DNA from: CAXWPM01 sp965206125
GTDB lineage: Bacteria; Acidobacteriota; Terriglobia; 20CM-2-55-15
Reading direction: 5' to 3'
Assembly (NCBI GenBank): GCA_965206125.1
Contig: CBDBIN010000038.1
Span: forward strand, 1 to 64,000
Length of the DNA stretch: 64,000 bases
A model generated the notes under the pieces. It was not told where the DNA came from. It saw only the letters and a list, made by a program, of their open reading frames with translations, and ran no database searches. Position 1 is the stretch's first letter, and each line of letters opens with the position of its first letter. A program made the position numbers and the translations under genes. Below are positions 32,954 through 42,025 of the stretch, in pieces.

Positions 32954-33554
32954 CGTGCCTCCTAGCGATGATCCAGCCGAATACGACGTGTAGTCCTCCG
33001 AAGCCCGCGGCCATCAAGCCCTGTGCCACGGCAAACGACGTGAACAGGCCCACGGCCCCGAGGATCATGAAGCACATCCCGAGAACCGGGACGATGCGCA
33101 CCGAATACGTGCCGCCGGTCACGACTCCAGCGCCGTAGAGCAACAGCCAGGTTCCGGGCAGCAGGTCCAGGTTCGCCGATCCGTAGAGGGCCACGGTGAT
33201 CGCGCCGGCCGCGATCATGGGCGGGAGCAGGCCGAGGACAAAGCGTTGGCCCGAAGCGCTCCAGAGAGACACGTTGACCTGACGGGCCTTGCGCCCCATG
33301 GCTATCCCGCCGATCATCGTCGCGACGACGGCCGTCCCGATCCAGGTACAGAACCAGTTCTCGACCGTTGCCCCCATACTCGCGAGAGCCGCAGCCAGGG
33401 CGACCAATCCCATACCGACTCCACCCCATCCGGGGACAGCCGTAAAGGAACTGGCCCGTTCCATCGTCTGACGGATGTACCGCAGGTCGGCTGCGGCCTT
33501 GATCTCGATCGGAACCGGTCGCGCCTGCCTTTGAGGTGCTGGACTGGACATCAT
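32946..33554 (-). CDS. Membrane protein paired with winged-helix regulator
   Basis: 202 residues; a cytoplasmic start of about 40 residues, then about five transmembrane helices (for example GVGMGLVALAAALASMGA, IGTAVVATMIGGIAMG, MIAAGAITVALYG, LGMCFMILGAVGLFTSFAVA). No enzymatic motif. Such genes are often found beside HTH_34 regulators in Acidobacteriota, which is all the function that can be offered. It starts ATGATG 6 nt after a possible -10 box. Confidence 0.75.
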   Translation of the reverse strand: MMSSPAPQRQARPVPIEIKAAADLRYIRQTMERASSFTAVPGWGGVGMGLVALAAALASMGATVENWFCTWIGTAVVATMIGGIAMGRKARQVNVSLWSASGQRFVLGLLPPMIAAGAITVALYGSANLDLLPGTWLLLYGAGVVTGGTYSVRIVPVLGMCFMILGAVGLFTSFAVAQGLMAAGFGGLHVVFGWIIARRHGG

Positions 33555-33560
33555 ATCGAC

Positions 33561-33588
33561 ATTAGCCTCCCGATCTTGCCTTAGTCAA
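33561..33588 (-). promoter_or_regulatory. Possible promoter of the membrane protein/regulator pair
   Basis: Minus strand TTGACT (33588-33583), 16 bp, GCTAAT (33566-33561), ending 6 nt before the ATG at 33554. An imperfect palindrome AACTTT-N7-AAAGGTT (33590-33609) just upstream could be an operator for the regulator. GGGAGG lies between, so ordinary leadered translation is also possible. Confidence 0.3.
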
Positions 33589-33626
33589 GAACTTTATATC
33601 GCAAAGGTTAGGACTTTCGTGCTGGT

Positions 33627-34837
33627 CTCAACGGATCGACGCAACACTTTATCTTAAAAGGAAGAGGTGGAGTGTATGCGGAAAGGGATGCGATTCGGTT
33701 TCACGGCGGCGGAGAAGGCGGAGGTATGGGATCGGTGGCGGCGAGGGGAATCTCTGCATGAGATCGGGCGAGCGTTTGGCAAGCTGTCATCGTCTGTATA
33801 TTGTCAGCTGGCGCATACCGGAGGCATTCGTCCTCGACCACGACGACGGTCGAGGTTGGCTTTGAGCCTGTCGGAACGTGAGGAGATCTCCCGCGGGATC
33901 GCGGCCGAGCAGTCGTTGCGTTCGATCGCAGAGTGTCTGGGGCGTTCACCCTCGACGGTGAGCCGGGAGATCCAGCGCAATGGGGGCTATGATGACTACC
34001 GGGCGTCTGTCGCCGATGAACAGGCTTGGAACCGGGCCCGTCGCCCGAAGCGATGTCAGTTGGGTCGCCATCCGCGGTTACGGCGAATGGTGGCGAGGAA
34101 GCTCCGGCGGAATTGGTCGCCCGAACAGATCGCCGGCTGGCTGAAGCGATCCTATCCAGAGGATGAGTCGTATCACGTGTCCCACGAGACGATCTATCGC
34201 AGCCTATTCGTGCAGGCGCGCGGGGTGTTTAAGAAAGAACTACTTAGACATCTGAGGTCGAGACGAACGATTCGTCGATCCCGACATTCCAGTCACAAAG
34301 GTCACGGGAAAGGGGATCTCGCCGATATCGTATCGATTCGTGAGCGCCCGGCCGAGGTCGAAGATCGTGCCGTTCCCGGTCACTGGGAGGGAGATCTGAT
34401 AGTGGGATCGAACAACACCTACATTGCGACCCTGGTCGAACGCCATACCCGTTACGTGATGTTGGTGAAAGTGTCGGATAAACAGACCAAGACCGTCGTG
34501 CCTGCACTGATCAAGCACGCGAAGAAACTACCGACCGAGCTGTATAAATCGCTGACCTGGGATCGCGGCAAGGAAATGGGAGATCATCGGCGATTTACCC
34601 TGGCGACCGACATCGACGTCTACTTCTGCGATCCGCAGAGTCCATGGCAACGTGGTTCCAATGAAAACACGAATGGCCTGCTCCGACAGTACTTCCCAAA
34701 GAGAACCGACTTATCGGTGCACTCGCAGGCGCACCTGAACAAGGTGGCACGTGAGCTCAATGAACGGCCGCGTAAGACGCTGGAGTTTGAAACTCCAGCA
34801 GAACGATTCAACGCTTGTGTTGCATCGATCGGTTGAG
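33627..34837 (+). mobile_element. IS30-family insertion sequence, complete
   Basis: 1211 bp. The 21-bp terminal inverted repeats (left 33627-33647 starting CTCAACGGATCGACG; right 34817-34837, read inward CTCAACCGATCGATG) match at 19 of 21 positions. A 2-bp GT on each side (33625-33626 and 34838-34839) fits the short target duplications of IS30. Length and layout are typical, and the single transposase gene is intact. Confidence 0.88.
33676..34836 (+). CDS. IS30-family transposase
   Basis: 386 residues from the ATG at 33676 (GGAAGAGG upstream; GTG 33667 also possible). An N-terminal helix-turn-helix (LSLSEREEISRGIAAEQSLRSIAECLGRSPSTVSREIQRNGG) and the DDE core: Asp in PGHWEGDLIVGSNN, Asp in LTWDRGKEMGDHRRF and Glu in SNENTNGLLRQYFPK. 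All three catalytic residues are present, so it may be active. Its stop codon lies inside the right inverted repeat. Confidence 0.95.
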   Translation: MRKGMRFGFTAAEKAEVWDRWRRGESLHEIGRAFGKLSSSVYCQLAHTGGIRPRPRRRSRLALSLSEREEISRGIAAEQSLRSIAECLGRSPSTVSREIQRNGGYDDYRASVADEQAWNRARRPKRCQLGRHPRLRRMVARKLRRNWSPEQIAGWLKRSYPEDESYHVSHETIYRSLFVQARGVFKKELLRHLRSRRTIRRSRHSSHKGHGKGDLADIVSIRERPAEVEDRAVPGHWEGDLIVGSNNTYIATLVERHTRYVMLVKVSDKQTKTVVPALIKHAKKLPTELYKSLTWDRGKEMGDHRRFTLATDIDVYFCDPQSPWQRGSNENTNGLLRQYFPKRTDLSVHSQAHLNKVARELNERPRKTLEFETPAERFNACVASIG

Positions 34838-34914
34838 GTGGCAGTCGAACACGAACACCGGCATAGGACAGGGTCTGTTGCACGACTGTTGGTCAATACC
34901 GAAGGACGCGTCTG

Positions 34915-35028
34915 TTAGTGCTCCGCCTCGCCCTTCTTCACTGCCGCTATGCTCGCCAGAATGGCAACGATGACGACAGGAACAAGAATTGCCGCACCTG
35001 TAGCCATCGCGGAAACAATATCAGACAT
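34915..35028 (-). CDS. 37-residue single-helix membrane protein
   Basis: Begins MSDIVSAMATGAAILVPVVI, continues VAILASIAAVKKG and ends EAEH. One hydrophobic helix (about 9-29) with a charged C-terminus. GGAGG is 4 nt before the ATG and starts 3 bp after the accA stop, so translation is probably coupled to accA. The ordered helix-then-charge pattern and ribosome-binding site make it a credible gene, though no homologue is recognised. Function unknown. Confidence 0.6.
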   Translation of the reverse strand: MSDIVSAMATGAAILVPVVIVAILASIAAVKKGEAEH

Positions 35029-35039
35029 GACGCCTCCAT

Positions 35040-35882
35040 TTATTCGGCAAACACCCCCATCGCTCTGAACTTCTGGTAACGCTCATCGATCAACTCGTCC
35101 GGATTCAGCCGGGCGAGTTCGGTCAATTGGTCATCCAGAACGCGGGATATGTTGATCGCTGTGCCGCCCGGGTCGGAGTGGGCACCGCCTTCGGGTTCGA
35201 CGATGATCTCGTCCACCAAACCGTACTGCTTGAGGTCTTCGGGAGTCAGCCGTAGGGCTTCGGCGGCTTCGGCGGCATGCTCCTGGTCCCGCCAGAGAAT
35301 TGCCGAGCAACTCTCTGGAGCGATTACCGAGTAGATCGAACAGCCCAGCATGTTGACGCGGTCGGCCACGCCGATTGCCAGTGCACCACCCGAACCTCCC
35401 TCCCCGATAACGGTCGCCACGATCGGAACCCGGATCCCGGCCATCTCCCGCAGGTTGCGCGCGATCGCCTCGGCCTGGCCCCTCTCTTCGGCATCGATTC
35501 CCGGATAGGCTCCAGGTGTATCGATGAACGTCAGGATGGGCCGTCGGAATTTCTCGGCAATCTTCATGACACGGAGCGCCTTACGGTAACCCTCGGGCTT
35601 GGGCATCCCGAAGTTGCGGAAGAGCTTCTGCTTGGTATCTCGTCCCTTCTGCTGCCCCACGAGACAAACAGGCCGGCCCCGGAATAGAGAAAACCCGGAA
35701 ACGATAGCCGGATCATCGGCAAAATTACGGTCGCCGTGAATTTCCTCGAACTCATCGAACAGCAGCTCGATATAGTCGAGAAAGTAGGGTCTCTTGGGAT
35801 GACGCGCCAGACGGACCTTGTCGTAGGCGGTCATTCCCTGAAGGTCCAGGGCCTCATCCTTGTCGTTCGATGGATCTGTCAT
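35040..35882 (-). CDS. accA: Acetyl-CoA carboxylase carboxyltransferase subunit alpha
   Basis: 280 residues; slightly short against E. coli (319), lacking part of the N-terminal helical extension. Conserved: RHPKRPYFLDYIELLFDEFEEIHGDRNFADD, FRNFGMPKPEGYRKALR, LTFIDTPGAYPGIDAEERGQAEAIARNL, VIGEGGSGGALAIGVADRV and SVIAPESCSAILWRD. With AccD it transfers CO2 from carboxybiotin to acetyl-CoA for fatty-acid synthesis. The start overlaps the dnaE stop (ATGA); accD is not in the window. Confidence 0.97.
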   Translation of the reverse strand: MTDPSNDKDEALDLQGMTAYDKVRLARHPKRPYFLDYIELLFDEFEEIHGDRNFADDPAIVSGFSLFRGRPVCLVGQQKGRDTKQKLFRNFGMPKPEGYRKALRVMKIAEKFRRPILTFIDTPGAYPGIDAEERGQAEAIARNLREMAGIRVPIVATVIGEGGSGGALAIGVADRVNMLGCSIYSVIAPESCSAILWRDQEHAAEAAEALRLTPEDLKQYGLVDEIIVEPEGGAHSDPGGTAINISRVLDDQLTELARLNPDELIDERYQKFRAMGVFAE

Positions 35883-38800
35883 TTACTGAACCGGACCGCT
35901 TCGGGACCGCATACCTCGTTGATGAAAGCGACGAATTCCCTGTCGGGATGAACCTTCAGGTAAGGGTTCGGACGAATGAAGGCAGTATACCGCCCGTCGT
36001 ACCTCAATTCGAAGACGAGCTCGGCTTGTCCGCTCTTTCCTTCGATCATCGGGCGAAGTCGCTCGGCCAGGTCGGCGGGCGCCGTGCCCGCATCGACGGC
36101 TACAGTAACCTTGGTGGCGAGCCGTTCGTGTGCCTCGTCGATCGGGAACACTTCAGCCGCGAGAACACGTACCGAGGACTCGTCGCTGTCGAGCTTCCCC
36201 TTTACGAAGATCGGTGCATCGGGTACCAGCAGGTCCTGTGTCCTTTCAAAAGTGTCGGGGAAAACGAGAACATCGACGATGCCTTCCAGGTCCTCGAGCA
36301 CGACGGCCGCCATGCGGTTGCCCTTCTTTGTGCGCATCGTACGAATCTCGACGACAATGCCTCCGATGACGATCTCTGTGCCAGCCGGTTTGCCGGCCAA
36401 ACTGACCGTCGTTGCGTTTCCGTATTTCCCAAGCTCGTCCTGATGCTGGCGAAGGGGATGTTCGGTGATGTAAAAGCCCAGCGCTTCCTTCTCGTTGGCC
36501 AGCTTGAGTGCCTCCGGCCAGGGTTCGGCAGGATGGAGCATGACGTCGTCGTCTATTTCTTCTCCCGGAGCGGGCGCAAACAGTCCTCCCTGCCCCACCT
36601 CCACTTCATGCTGCTTGCGCTGTCCCCATTCGATCGCCCGATCCACGTTGTTGTACAGCAGTGCGCGGTCGGTGCCGAGGCTGTCGAGCGCGCCGGCCTT
36701 GATGAGGCCTTCGATCACGCGTTTGTTAAGCGTCCGTAGGTCGGCTTTCTCAGCGAGGTCAAACAGTGACCGAAACGGCTTTCTCTCCGCGATCGATCGG
36801 ATCGCCGTCTCGCCGACGTTTTTGATCGCGGCCAATCCGAACCGGATACCCTCGCTGGTCGGAGTGAAATTGACGTCGCTGACATTGATGTCGGGGGGTC
36901 GGATCGGAATGTTCATTCCCCGACACTCGTTGATGTACTTGACAATTTTGTCGGTGTTTCCGCGCTCACTCGTCAGGACTGAGGCCATGAAGTGATGGGG
37001 GTGGTGCGCCTTCAGATAGCCGGTACGATATGCCAGAACGGCGTAGGCCGCCGAATGCGACTTGTTGAAGCCGTACCCGGCGAACTGTTCCATGAGGTCG
37101 AATATTTTCGCTACTTTCCTCGAATTGTTGAAACCCTTCGCCTTCGCACCCTCCAGAAACTTTTCACGGTGAGCCGCCATCTCCTCGACTTTCTTCTTGC
37201 CCATTGCTCGTCGAAGCAAGTCTGCTTCGCCCATCGAGTAACCGGCCAGCACGTTGGCGATCTGCATGACCTGTTCCTGATAGACGATGACACCGTAGGT
37301 CTCTTCCAGCAGTGGCCTGAGCTCGGGGAGCGCGAAAGCCACTTTCTTGGTGCCATGCTTGCGTTTGATAAAGTCGTCGATCATGCCCCCACCGATGGGT
37401 CCGGGCCGATAGAGCGCGTTCAGGGCGGTGAGGTGCTCGATGCTCGAAGGCTTAAACCGACGCAGGATGTCCTTCATGCCGGAGCTTTCGAACTGGAAAA
37501 CACCGCTGGTCAGTCCGTCCGAGAAGAGCTGGTATGTCTTCTCGTCATCTAGAGGCAGAGCGTCGATGTCGAGCTCGAGTCCCTCCAGCTGACGCAGCAT
37601 CCGGAGCGTGTCGTCGATGACGGTCAACGTTGTCAGGGCGAGAAAATCCATCTTGAGCAGGCCGATCTTCTCGACGTCGCTCATCGGGTACATCGTCATG
37701 ATCTCGTCCTTGGTCGACTTGTACAGTGGGACGAGTTCGGTCAGGGGGCGTGGTGAGATGACGACTCCGGCCGCGTGCATAGACGCGTGGCGGGCCAGAC
37801 CCTCCAGACGCTTTGCGGTTTCGATCAGATCGCGGACCCGACCGTCCTTCTCCACGAGTTCCTTGAGATCCTTGTTCTGGCCGAGCGCCTTGTCGAGCGT
37901 GATGTTCAGTTCGGCGGGAATCATCTTGGCGATGCGGTCGACCTCGGCGTAGGTCATTTGCATACCCCGGCCTGTATCCCGTATGACTCCCCTTGCGGCC
38001 ATGGTGCCGAAGGTGATGATCTGCGACACATTCTCGCGTCCGTATTTTCGGGTCACGTAATCGATGACATCTGCGCGGCGGTTCATGCAGAAGTCGATGT
38101 CGATGTCCGGTAGGGTCACACGTTCCGGATTGAGGAACCGTTCGAACAGGAGTCCGTACTCGAGGGGGTCCAGATCCGTTATCCGAAGACAGTAGGACAC
38201 GAGGCTGCCGGCTGCCGATCCCCGTCCCGGACCCACCGGGATCTCGTTCTCACGGGCGTAGCGGATCAGATCCCAAACGATCAGGAAGTACCCGGAATAG
38301 CTCATGCCTTGGATGATGGAAAGTTCGTCCTGAATCCGCCGTTCGTACTCGGAGATGGGATGCTTGAGCATCGCGGCATCATCCCGATCGCGAAGATGCC
38401 CGAGCCGCTCGGCGAAGCCATCTTCGACGACCTTACTCAAGTAGGTGTCGACCGTGAATCCGGGTGGCACGTCAAAATCCGGGAAGGGATTGTCGATCTT
38501 CTTGAGTTCGACGTTACAGCGTTCGGCGATGCCGACAGTTCGACTGAGCAGGTCCGGGTAGTCCCCAAACACGCGATGCATCTCATCGTACGACTTGAAG
38601 TAGAACTGATCCGTGTAGAACTTCATCCGGTTCGGGTCATGAACGGTCTTGCCGGTCTGGATGCAGAGCAGCATGTCGTGTGCTCGGGAGTCGTCCTGAC
38701 ACATGTAGTGGCAGTCATTCGTGGCTACGGCCGGAATCCCGGTACGTTCTGACATGCGGAGCATGTCGGGGATAATCTGCCGCTGCTTCGGGATCCCCTG

Positions 38801-39328
38801 GTCCTGGATCTCAAGGAAGAACCGCTCCGGTCCGAAAATGTCACGCAGTTCGCCGGCAGCCTCCTCGGCCGCGTCGTAACGGTCTGCCAGAAGGTTCGCT
38901 GAAACCTCACCGTTCAAGCATCCCGACAGAGCGATCAGGCCCTCGCTGTGAGCGGCGAGCAGCTCCTTGTCGACACGGGGCTTGTAGTAGAAGCCTTCCA
39001 GGTATCCGGCCGACACGAGTTTGATCAGGTTTTGGTAGCCCTTCTCGTTCTCGCACAGCAGGATCAGGTGGCGGGATCGTGCGTGCCGAGGGTCCCTGTC
39101 GTGGCGGGTCGTCTGCGACACGTACATCTCGCAACCGAGGATCGGTTTGACACCGCTCTTACGCGCCGCATCATGGAAGCCGATCGCGCCGAACAGATTC
39201 CCATGGTCGGTGACCGCTACGGCGGGCATGTTCAACTCGGCGGCCTTCTCGGCGAGGCGCTTGTGATCGCACGCACCGTCGAGGAGGCTGAAGCCGGAGT
39301 GAAGGTGCAGGTGAACGAAGTCATTCAT
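35879..39328 (-). CDS. dnaE: DNA polymerase III subunit alpha
   Basis: 1149 residues. PHP domain at the N-terminus (FVHLHLHSGFSLLDGA, VTDHGNLFGAIGFHDAA), palm with catalytic aspartates (LPDIDIDFCMNRRADVIDYV, LLKMDFLALTTL), FQFESSGMKDILRRFKPSS, fingers/beta-binding region (YQEQVMQIANVLAGYSMGEADLLRRAMGKK), a helix-hairpin-helix (IKNVGETAIRSIAE) and a C-terminal OB fold (IGGIVVEIRTMRTKKGNRMA). The replicative polymerase. The dnaE-accA adjacency is common in bacteria. Confidence 0.98.
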   Translation of the reverse strand: MNDFVHLHLHSGFSLLDGACDHKRLAEKAAELNMPAVAVTDHGNLFGAIGFHDAARKSGVKPILGCEMYVSQTTRHDRDPRHARSRHLILLCENEKGYQNLIKLVSAGYLEGFYYKPRVDKELLAAHSEGLIALSGCLNGEVSANLLADRYDAAEEAAGELRDIFGPERFFLEIQDQGIPKQRQIIPDMLRMSERTGIPAVATNDCHYMCQDDSRAHDMLLCIQTGKTVHDPNRMKFYTDQFYFKSYDEMHRVFGDYPDLLSRTVGIAERCNVELKKIDNPFPDFDVPPGFTVDTYLSKVVEDGFAERLGHLRDRDDAAMLKHPISEYERRIQDELSIIQGMSYSGYFLIVWDLIRYARENEIPVGPGRGSAAGSLVSYCLRITDLDPLEYGLLFERFLNPERVTLPDIDIDFCMNRRADVIDYVTRKYGRENVSQIITFGTMAARGVIRDTGRGMQMTYAEVDRIAKMIPAELNITLDKALGQNKDLKELVEKDGRVRDLIETAKRLEGLARHASMHAAGVVISPRPLTELVPLYKSTKDEIMTMYPMSDVEKIGLLKMDFLALTTLTVIDDTLRMLRQLEGLELDIDALPLDDEKTYQLFSDGLTSGVFQFESSGMKDILRRFKPSSIEHLTALNALYRPGPIGGGMIDDFIKRKHGTKKVAFALPELRPLLEETYGVIVYQEQVMQIANVLAGYSMGEADLLRRAMGKKKVEEMAAHREKFLEGAKAKGFNNSRKVAKIFDLMEQFAGYGFNKSHSAAYAVLAYRTGYLKAHHPHHFMASVLTSERGNTDKIVKYINECRGMNIPIRPPDINVSDVNFTPTSEGIRFGLAAIKNVGETAIRSIAERKPFRSLFDLAEKADLRTLNKRVIEGLIKAGALDSLGTDRALLYNNVDRAIEWGQRKQHEVEVGQGGLFAPAPGEEIDDDVMLHPAEPWPEALKLANEKEALGFYITEHPLRQHQDELGKYGNATTVSLAGKPAGTEIVIGGIVVEIRTMRTKKGNRMAAVVLEDLEGIVDVLVFPDTFERTQDLLVPDAPIFVKGKLDSDESSVRVLAAEVFPIDEAHERLATKVTVAVDAGTAPADLAERLRPMIEGKSGQAELVFELRYDGRYTAFIRPNPYLKVHPDREFVAFINEVCGPEAVRFSK

Positions 39329-39367
39329 AAAGGTGTCAGCGACTCGCTATCGCTCGTCGGCTGGATT

Positions 39368-39395
39368 ACCCGGTCGCTACCGCTCCCGGTTCTGT
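39368..39395 (-). repeat. 28-bp interspersed repeat, copy 2
   Basis: Reverse complement of the word at 1811-1838 (here ACCCGGTCGCTACCGCTCCC then GGTTCTGT). It lies in the 213-bp gap between dnaE and guaA, which otherwise holds only the next repeat. Confidence 0.75.
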
Positions 39396-39465
39396 TGGGG
39401 CCGATCGATCTGGAGCAATTTGCAATCTGTCCCCTGTGCTCGGTGTCTTTCGGTCATTGCACGGT

Positions 39466-39519
39466 GGCTATCGAGCAATCCACATTGGACAATCGAGATT
39501 GGAGATTCGAAATCTCACG
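39466..39519. repeat. Partial copy of the element that flanks proC
   Basis: TGGCTATCGAGCAATCCACA then TTGGACAATCGAGATTGGAG and ATTCGAAATC. It matches the 3' part of the two elements at 56396-56545 and 57528-57680 (GACTATCGAAAATCCACATT...). Confidence 0.65.
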
Positions 39520-39541
39520 TCGCGGGAGCCCATGACGAAAG

Positions 39542-41074
39542 TCACTCCCATTCGATCGTCGACGGGGGTTTTGACGTCACGTCATAGACGACCCGGTTGA
39601 CGCCCCGGACCTCGTTGACGATCCGGTTGGCGATGGTGCCAAGAACGTCGTAGGGCAGCCGTGCCCAGTCGGCGGTCATGCCGTCGGTGCTGGTGACCGC
39701 TCGTATCGCCACGGTGAATTCGTAGGTTCGCACGTCCCCCATCACGCCAACGCTCTTGACCGGAAGCAGCACGGCGAAAGATTGCCAGATCTTCCGGTAA
39801 AGACCGGCCGCCTTGATCTCGCCGACCAGGATGTCGTCCGCCTCTTGCAGGATTCGGATGTTTTCGCCGTTCACCTCGCCCATTATCCGAATCGCGAGGC
39901 CGGGGCCGGGAAACGGCTGCCTCCAGACCATTTCTTCGGGAAGCCCGAGTTCACTTCCGAGTTGCCGGACTTCGTCCTTGAAGAGCTCGCGGAGCGGCTC
40001 GATCAACTGCAGTTGCATCTTCTCAGGCAGGCCACCAACGTTGTGGTGGGACTTGATCGTCTCTGAGGGGCCCCGAACCGAAACCGACTCGATCACGTCG
40101 GGGTAGAGCGTTCCCTGGACGAGGAAGTCTACTTCCCCTATTCGCCCGGCCTCTTCCTCGAACACCTTGATGAATTCGTTGCCGATGATTTTTCTCTTTC
40201 GTTCGGGATCGGTGACCCCTTCGAGCAGATGCAGAAACCTGTCGGAGGCATCGACTCCATGGACGTTCAGGTGCAGGTTGTCGCGTAACATCCCGAGCAC
40301 CTTGCCAAACTCGCCTTTGCGGAGGAAACCGGTGTCGACGAAGATGCCGGCGAGCTGATCGCCGATCGCCCGGGCGACCATCGTGGCGGCTACGGTCGAA
40401 TCCACCCCACCGCTGATCCCACAGATCACACGCCTGTCCCCCACTCGCTCCCGTATTCGGGGAATCTCTTCCTCGAGGAAGGATCCGAGGGTCCAGTTGC
40501 CGGAACATCCGCAAACATCGAAGGCGAACCTGCGGAGCAGCTCCGAACCGTTCTCGGTGTGGACCACTTCGGGGTGGAACTGGACGCCGAATATTCGATC
40601 CTCGGCAGATTCCATGGCGGCCATCGTCGAACCGGTCCTCGCGGTCACCTCGAAGCCGGGCGGTGGCTCCAGAATACGGTCGCCGTGACTCATCCAGACC
40701 CGCTTCATGCCGTTGAGCAGCACCGAGGAACCCACCCGCTCCAGCTCGCCGTGGCCGTACTCGCGCTCGGCCGCAGGCTCGACCTTGCCCCCCAGATCCT
40801 TGGCGATCAGCTGCATCCCGTAGCAGACTCCCAGGATAGGAATACCCATCCGGAATATCTCGCGGTCGCAGGCCGGGGCCCCTTCTTCGTAGACGGATCC
40901 AGGTCCGCCAGATAGTACCAATCCCTTCGGGTTGCGCTTTCGGATTTCTTCGATCGGAGTGTGGAAAGGAAGGATTTCCGAATAGACCCGGGCCTCTCGA
41001 ATGCGGCGGCCGATCAGCTGCGTGTATTGGGAGCCGAAGTCGAGAATCAGGATTTCTTCGGAAATAGTCGTCAT
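39542..41074 (-). CDS. guaA: GMP synthase (glutamine-hydrolysing)
   Basis: 510 residues. N-terminal class I glutamine amidotransferase with catalytic Cys84 (GVCYGMQL) and His/Glu in VQFHPEVVHTENG. ATP-pyrophosphatase domain with PP-loop GISGGVDSTVAA. C-terminal dimerisation domain (RQPFPGPGLAIRIMGEV, VMGDVRTYEFTVAIRAVTSTDGMTADWA) ending PPSTIEWE. Converts XMP to GMP. Its ATG overlaps the stop of the membrane-protein gene upstream (ATGA). Confidence 0.98.
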   Translation of the reverse strand: MTTISEEILILDFGSQYTQLIGRRIREARVYSEILPFHTPIEEIRKRNPKGLVLSGGPGSVYEEGAPACDREIFRMGIPILGVCYGMQLIAKDLGGKVEPAAEREYGHGELERVGSSVLLNGMKRVWMSHGDRILEPPPGFEVTARTGSTMAAMESAEDRIFGVQFHPEVVHTENGSELLRRFAFDVCGCSGNWTLGSFLEEEIPRIRERVGDRRVICGISGGVDSTVAATMVARAIGDQLAGIFVDTGFLRKGEFGKVLGMLRDNLHLNVHGVDASDRFLHLLEGVTDPERKRKIIGNEFIKVFEEEAGRIGEVDFLVQGTLYPDVIESVSVRGPSETIKSHHNVGGLPEKMQLQLIEPLRELFKDEVRQLGSELGLPEEMVWRQPFPGPGLAIRIMGEVNGENIRILQEADDILVGEIKAAGLYRKIWQSFAVLLPVKSVGVMGDVRTYEFTVAIRAVTSTDGMTADWARLPYDVLGTIANRIVNEVRGVNRVVYDVTSKPPSTIEWE

Positions 41075-41928
41075 CGGTGTGCGAGTTTGTCCTCCGCTTG
41101 GTGCCGCATTATACCAACGGCCGAATAACGCACCAGGAGCAGGTAGCTGTGCACCACGCTCAGCCCGGACACGGTAATCCCAGTTCCCAGCAGGACCGGC
41201 CCCCCCGGACCTGCCACATCAAGGGCCACTGCCAGGCCCATCGAGGCCGAGGCGATCAGGGCGATTTCGAAGAACGCCAGCGCGCCGATGACGCCGGCCA
41301 CTTTCGGCAGGTCTTCGGCCACAGCGTTCCACGCATCGCCACGGACAATCGTGTCAATAATCAGCAGGAAGATAGCCAGAAGGGCCAGTATTCCGACCCC
41401 CGCGATCACCGGATATCGAAGCTCGGGCCACGCCTGGCTCCATTGTCCGATGGGAGTCGTCAGGAGAGGTCCCAGCGAGACCAGTCCCACCAGGACCGAG
41501 GCGGAGAGCAAAACCAGCCGCCGTACGGTGCCGGTGATCAGATAGCGGGGAAAATGCGTTACCGCATCCCTCAGAAAGGACCTTCCTGTAACCGGGAGAA
41601 TCCCGGCACGGATGAAGGCTTCCAGGACAACCCACAGCAGCGCGGACAGCGCGAACGCCGCGAACAGGCTACCCACGAGCAGGCTCTGGTGCGCCACAAG
41701 CAGGCTCAGCATGGCCCCAAACGCCAGGATGGGAACTCCGCTCTCGAACGCGGCTATCGCCTCAGCTCCAACGGTAATACGCGAGAGCGCCCAGTTCGTT
41801 GCCAGTGCCAGGATCACTGCGCTGGCGGCGAGCCACAGAAGCTTTGCGGCAGAATCCAGGAGGACGAGGTGGACGCTCCTGGTCGCAAGACGGAAGCCTT
41901 CCGCCAGGCACTCCGATGGGGCGCTCAT
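41071..41928 (-). CDS. Polytopic membrane protein of unknown function
   Basis: 285 residues, about six transmembrane helices in pairs (LLWLAASAVILALATNWAL, LVGSLFAAFALSALLWVVLEA, LVLLSASVLVGLVSLGPL, VIAGVGILALLAIFLLIIDTI, GVIGALAFFEIALIASASMG, GITVSGLSVVHSYLLLVRYS). No catalytic motif seen. Directly upstream of guaA with an ATGA overlap, and 97 bp after pssA; that gap holds only a GCGGGGT...ACCCCGC hairpin (about 41994-42020). Confidence 0.72.
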   Translation of the reverse strand: MSAPSECLAEGFRLATRSVHLVLLDSAAKLLWLAASAVILALATNWALSRITVGAEAIAAFESGVPILAFGAMLSLLVAHQSLLVGSLFAAFALSALLWVVLEAFIRAGILPVTGRSFLRDAVTHFPRYLITGTVRRLVLLSASVLVGLVSLGPLLTTPIGQWSQAWPELRYPVIAGVGILALLAIFLLIIDTIVRGDAWNAVAEDLPKVAGVIGALAFFEIALIASASMGLAVALDVAGPGGPVLLGTGITVSGLSVVHSYLLLVRYSAVGIMRHQAEDKLAHR

Positions 41929-42025
41929 TTCGATCCGGGACGCGGATGCGCCGTTCTGTTGAGCGCGAAGCCGTAGGTCGTGACGATGGCGATGCGGGGT
42001 CCGCTCGGGGAACCCCGCCCGTCGG

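Noticed and set aside
35870..36739. 289-codon frame opposite dnaE
   Set aside because: Antisense to the conserved OB-fold end of DnaE; no motif.
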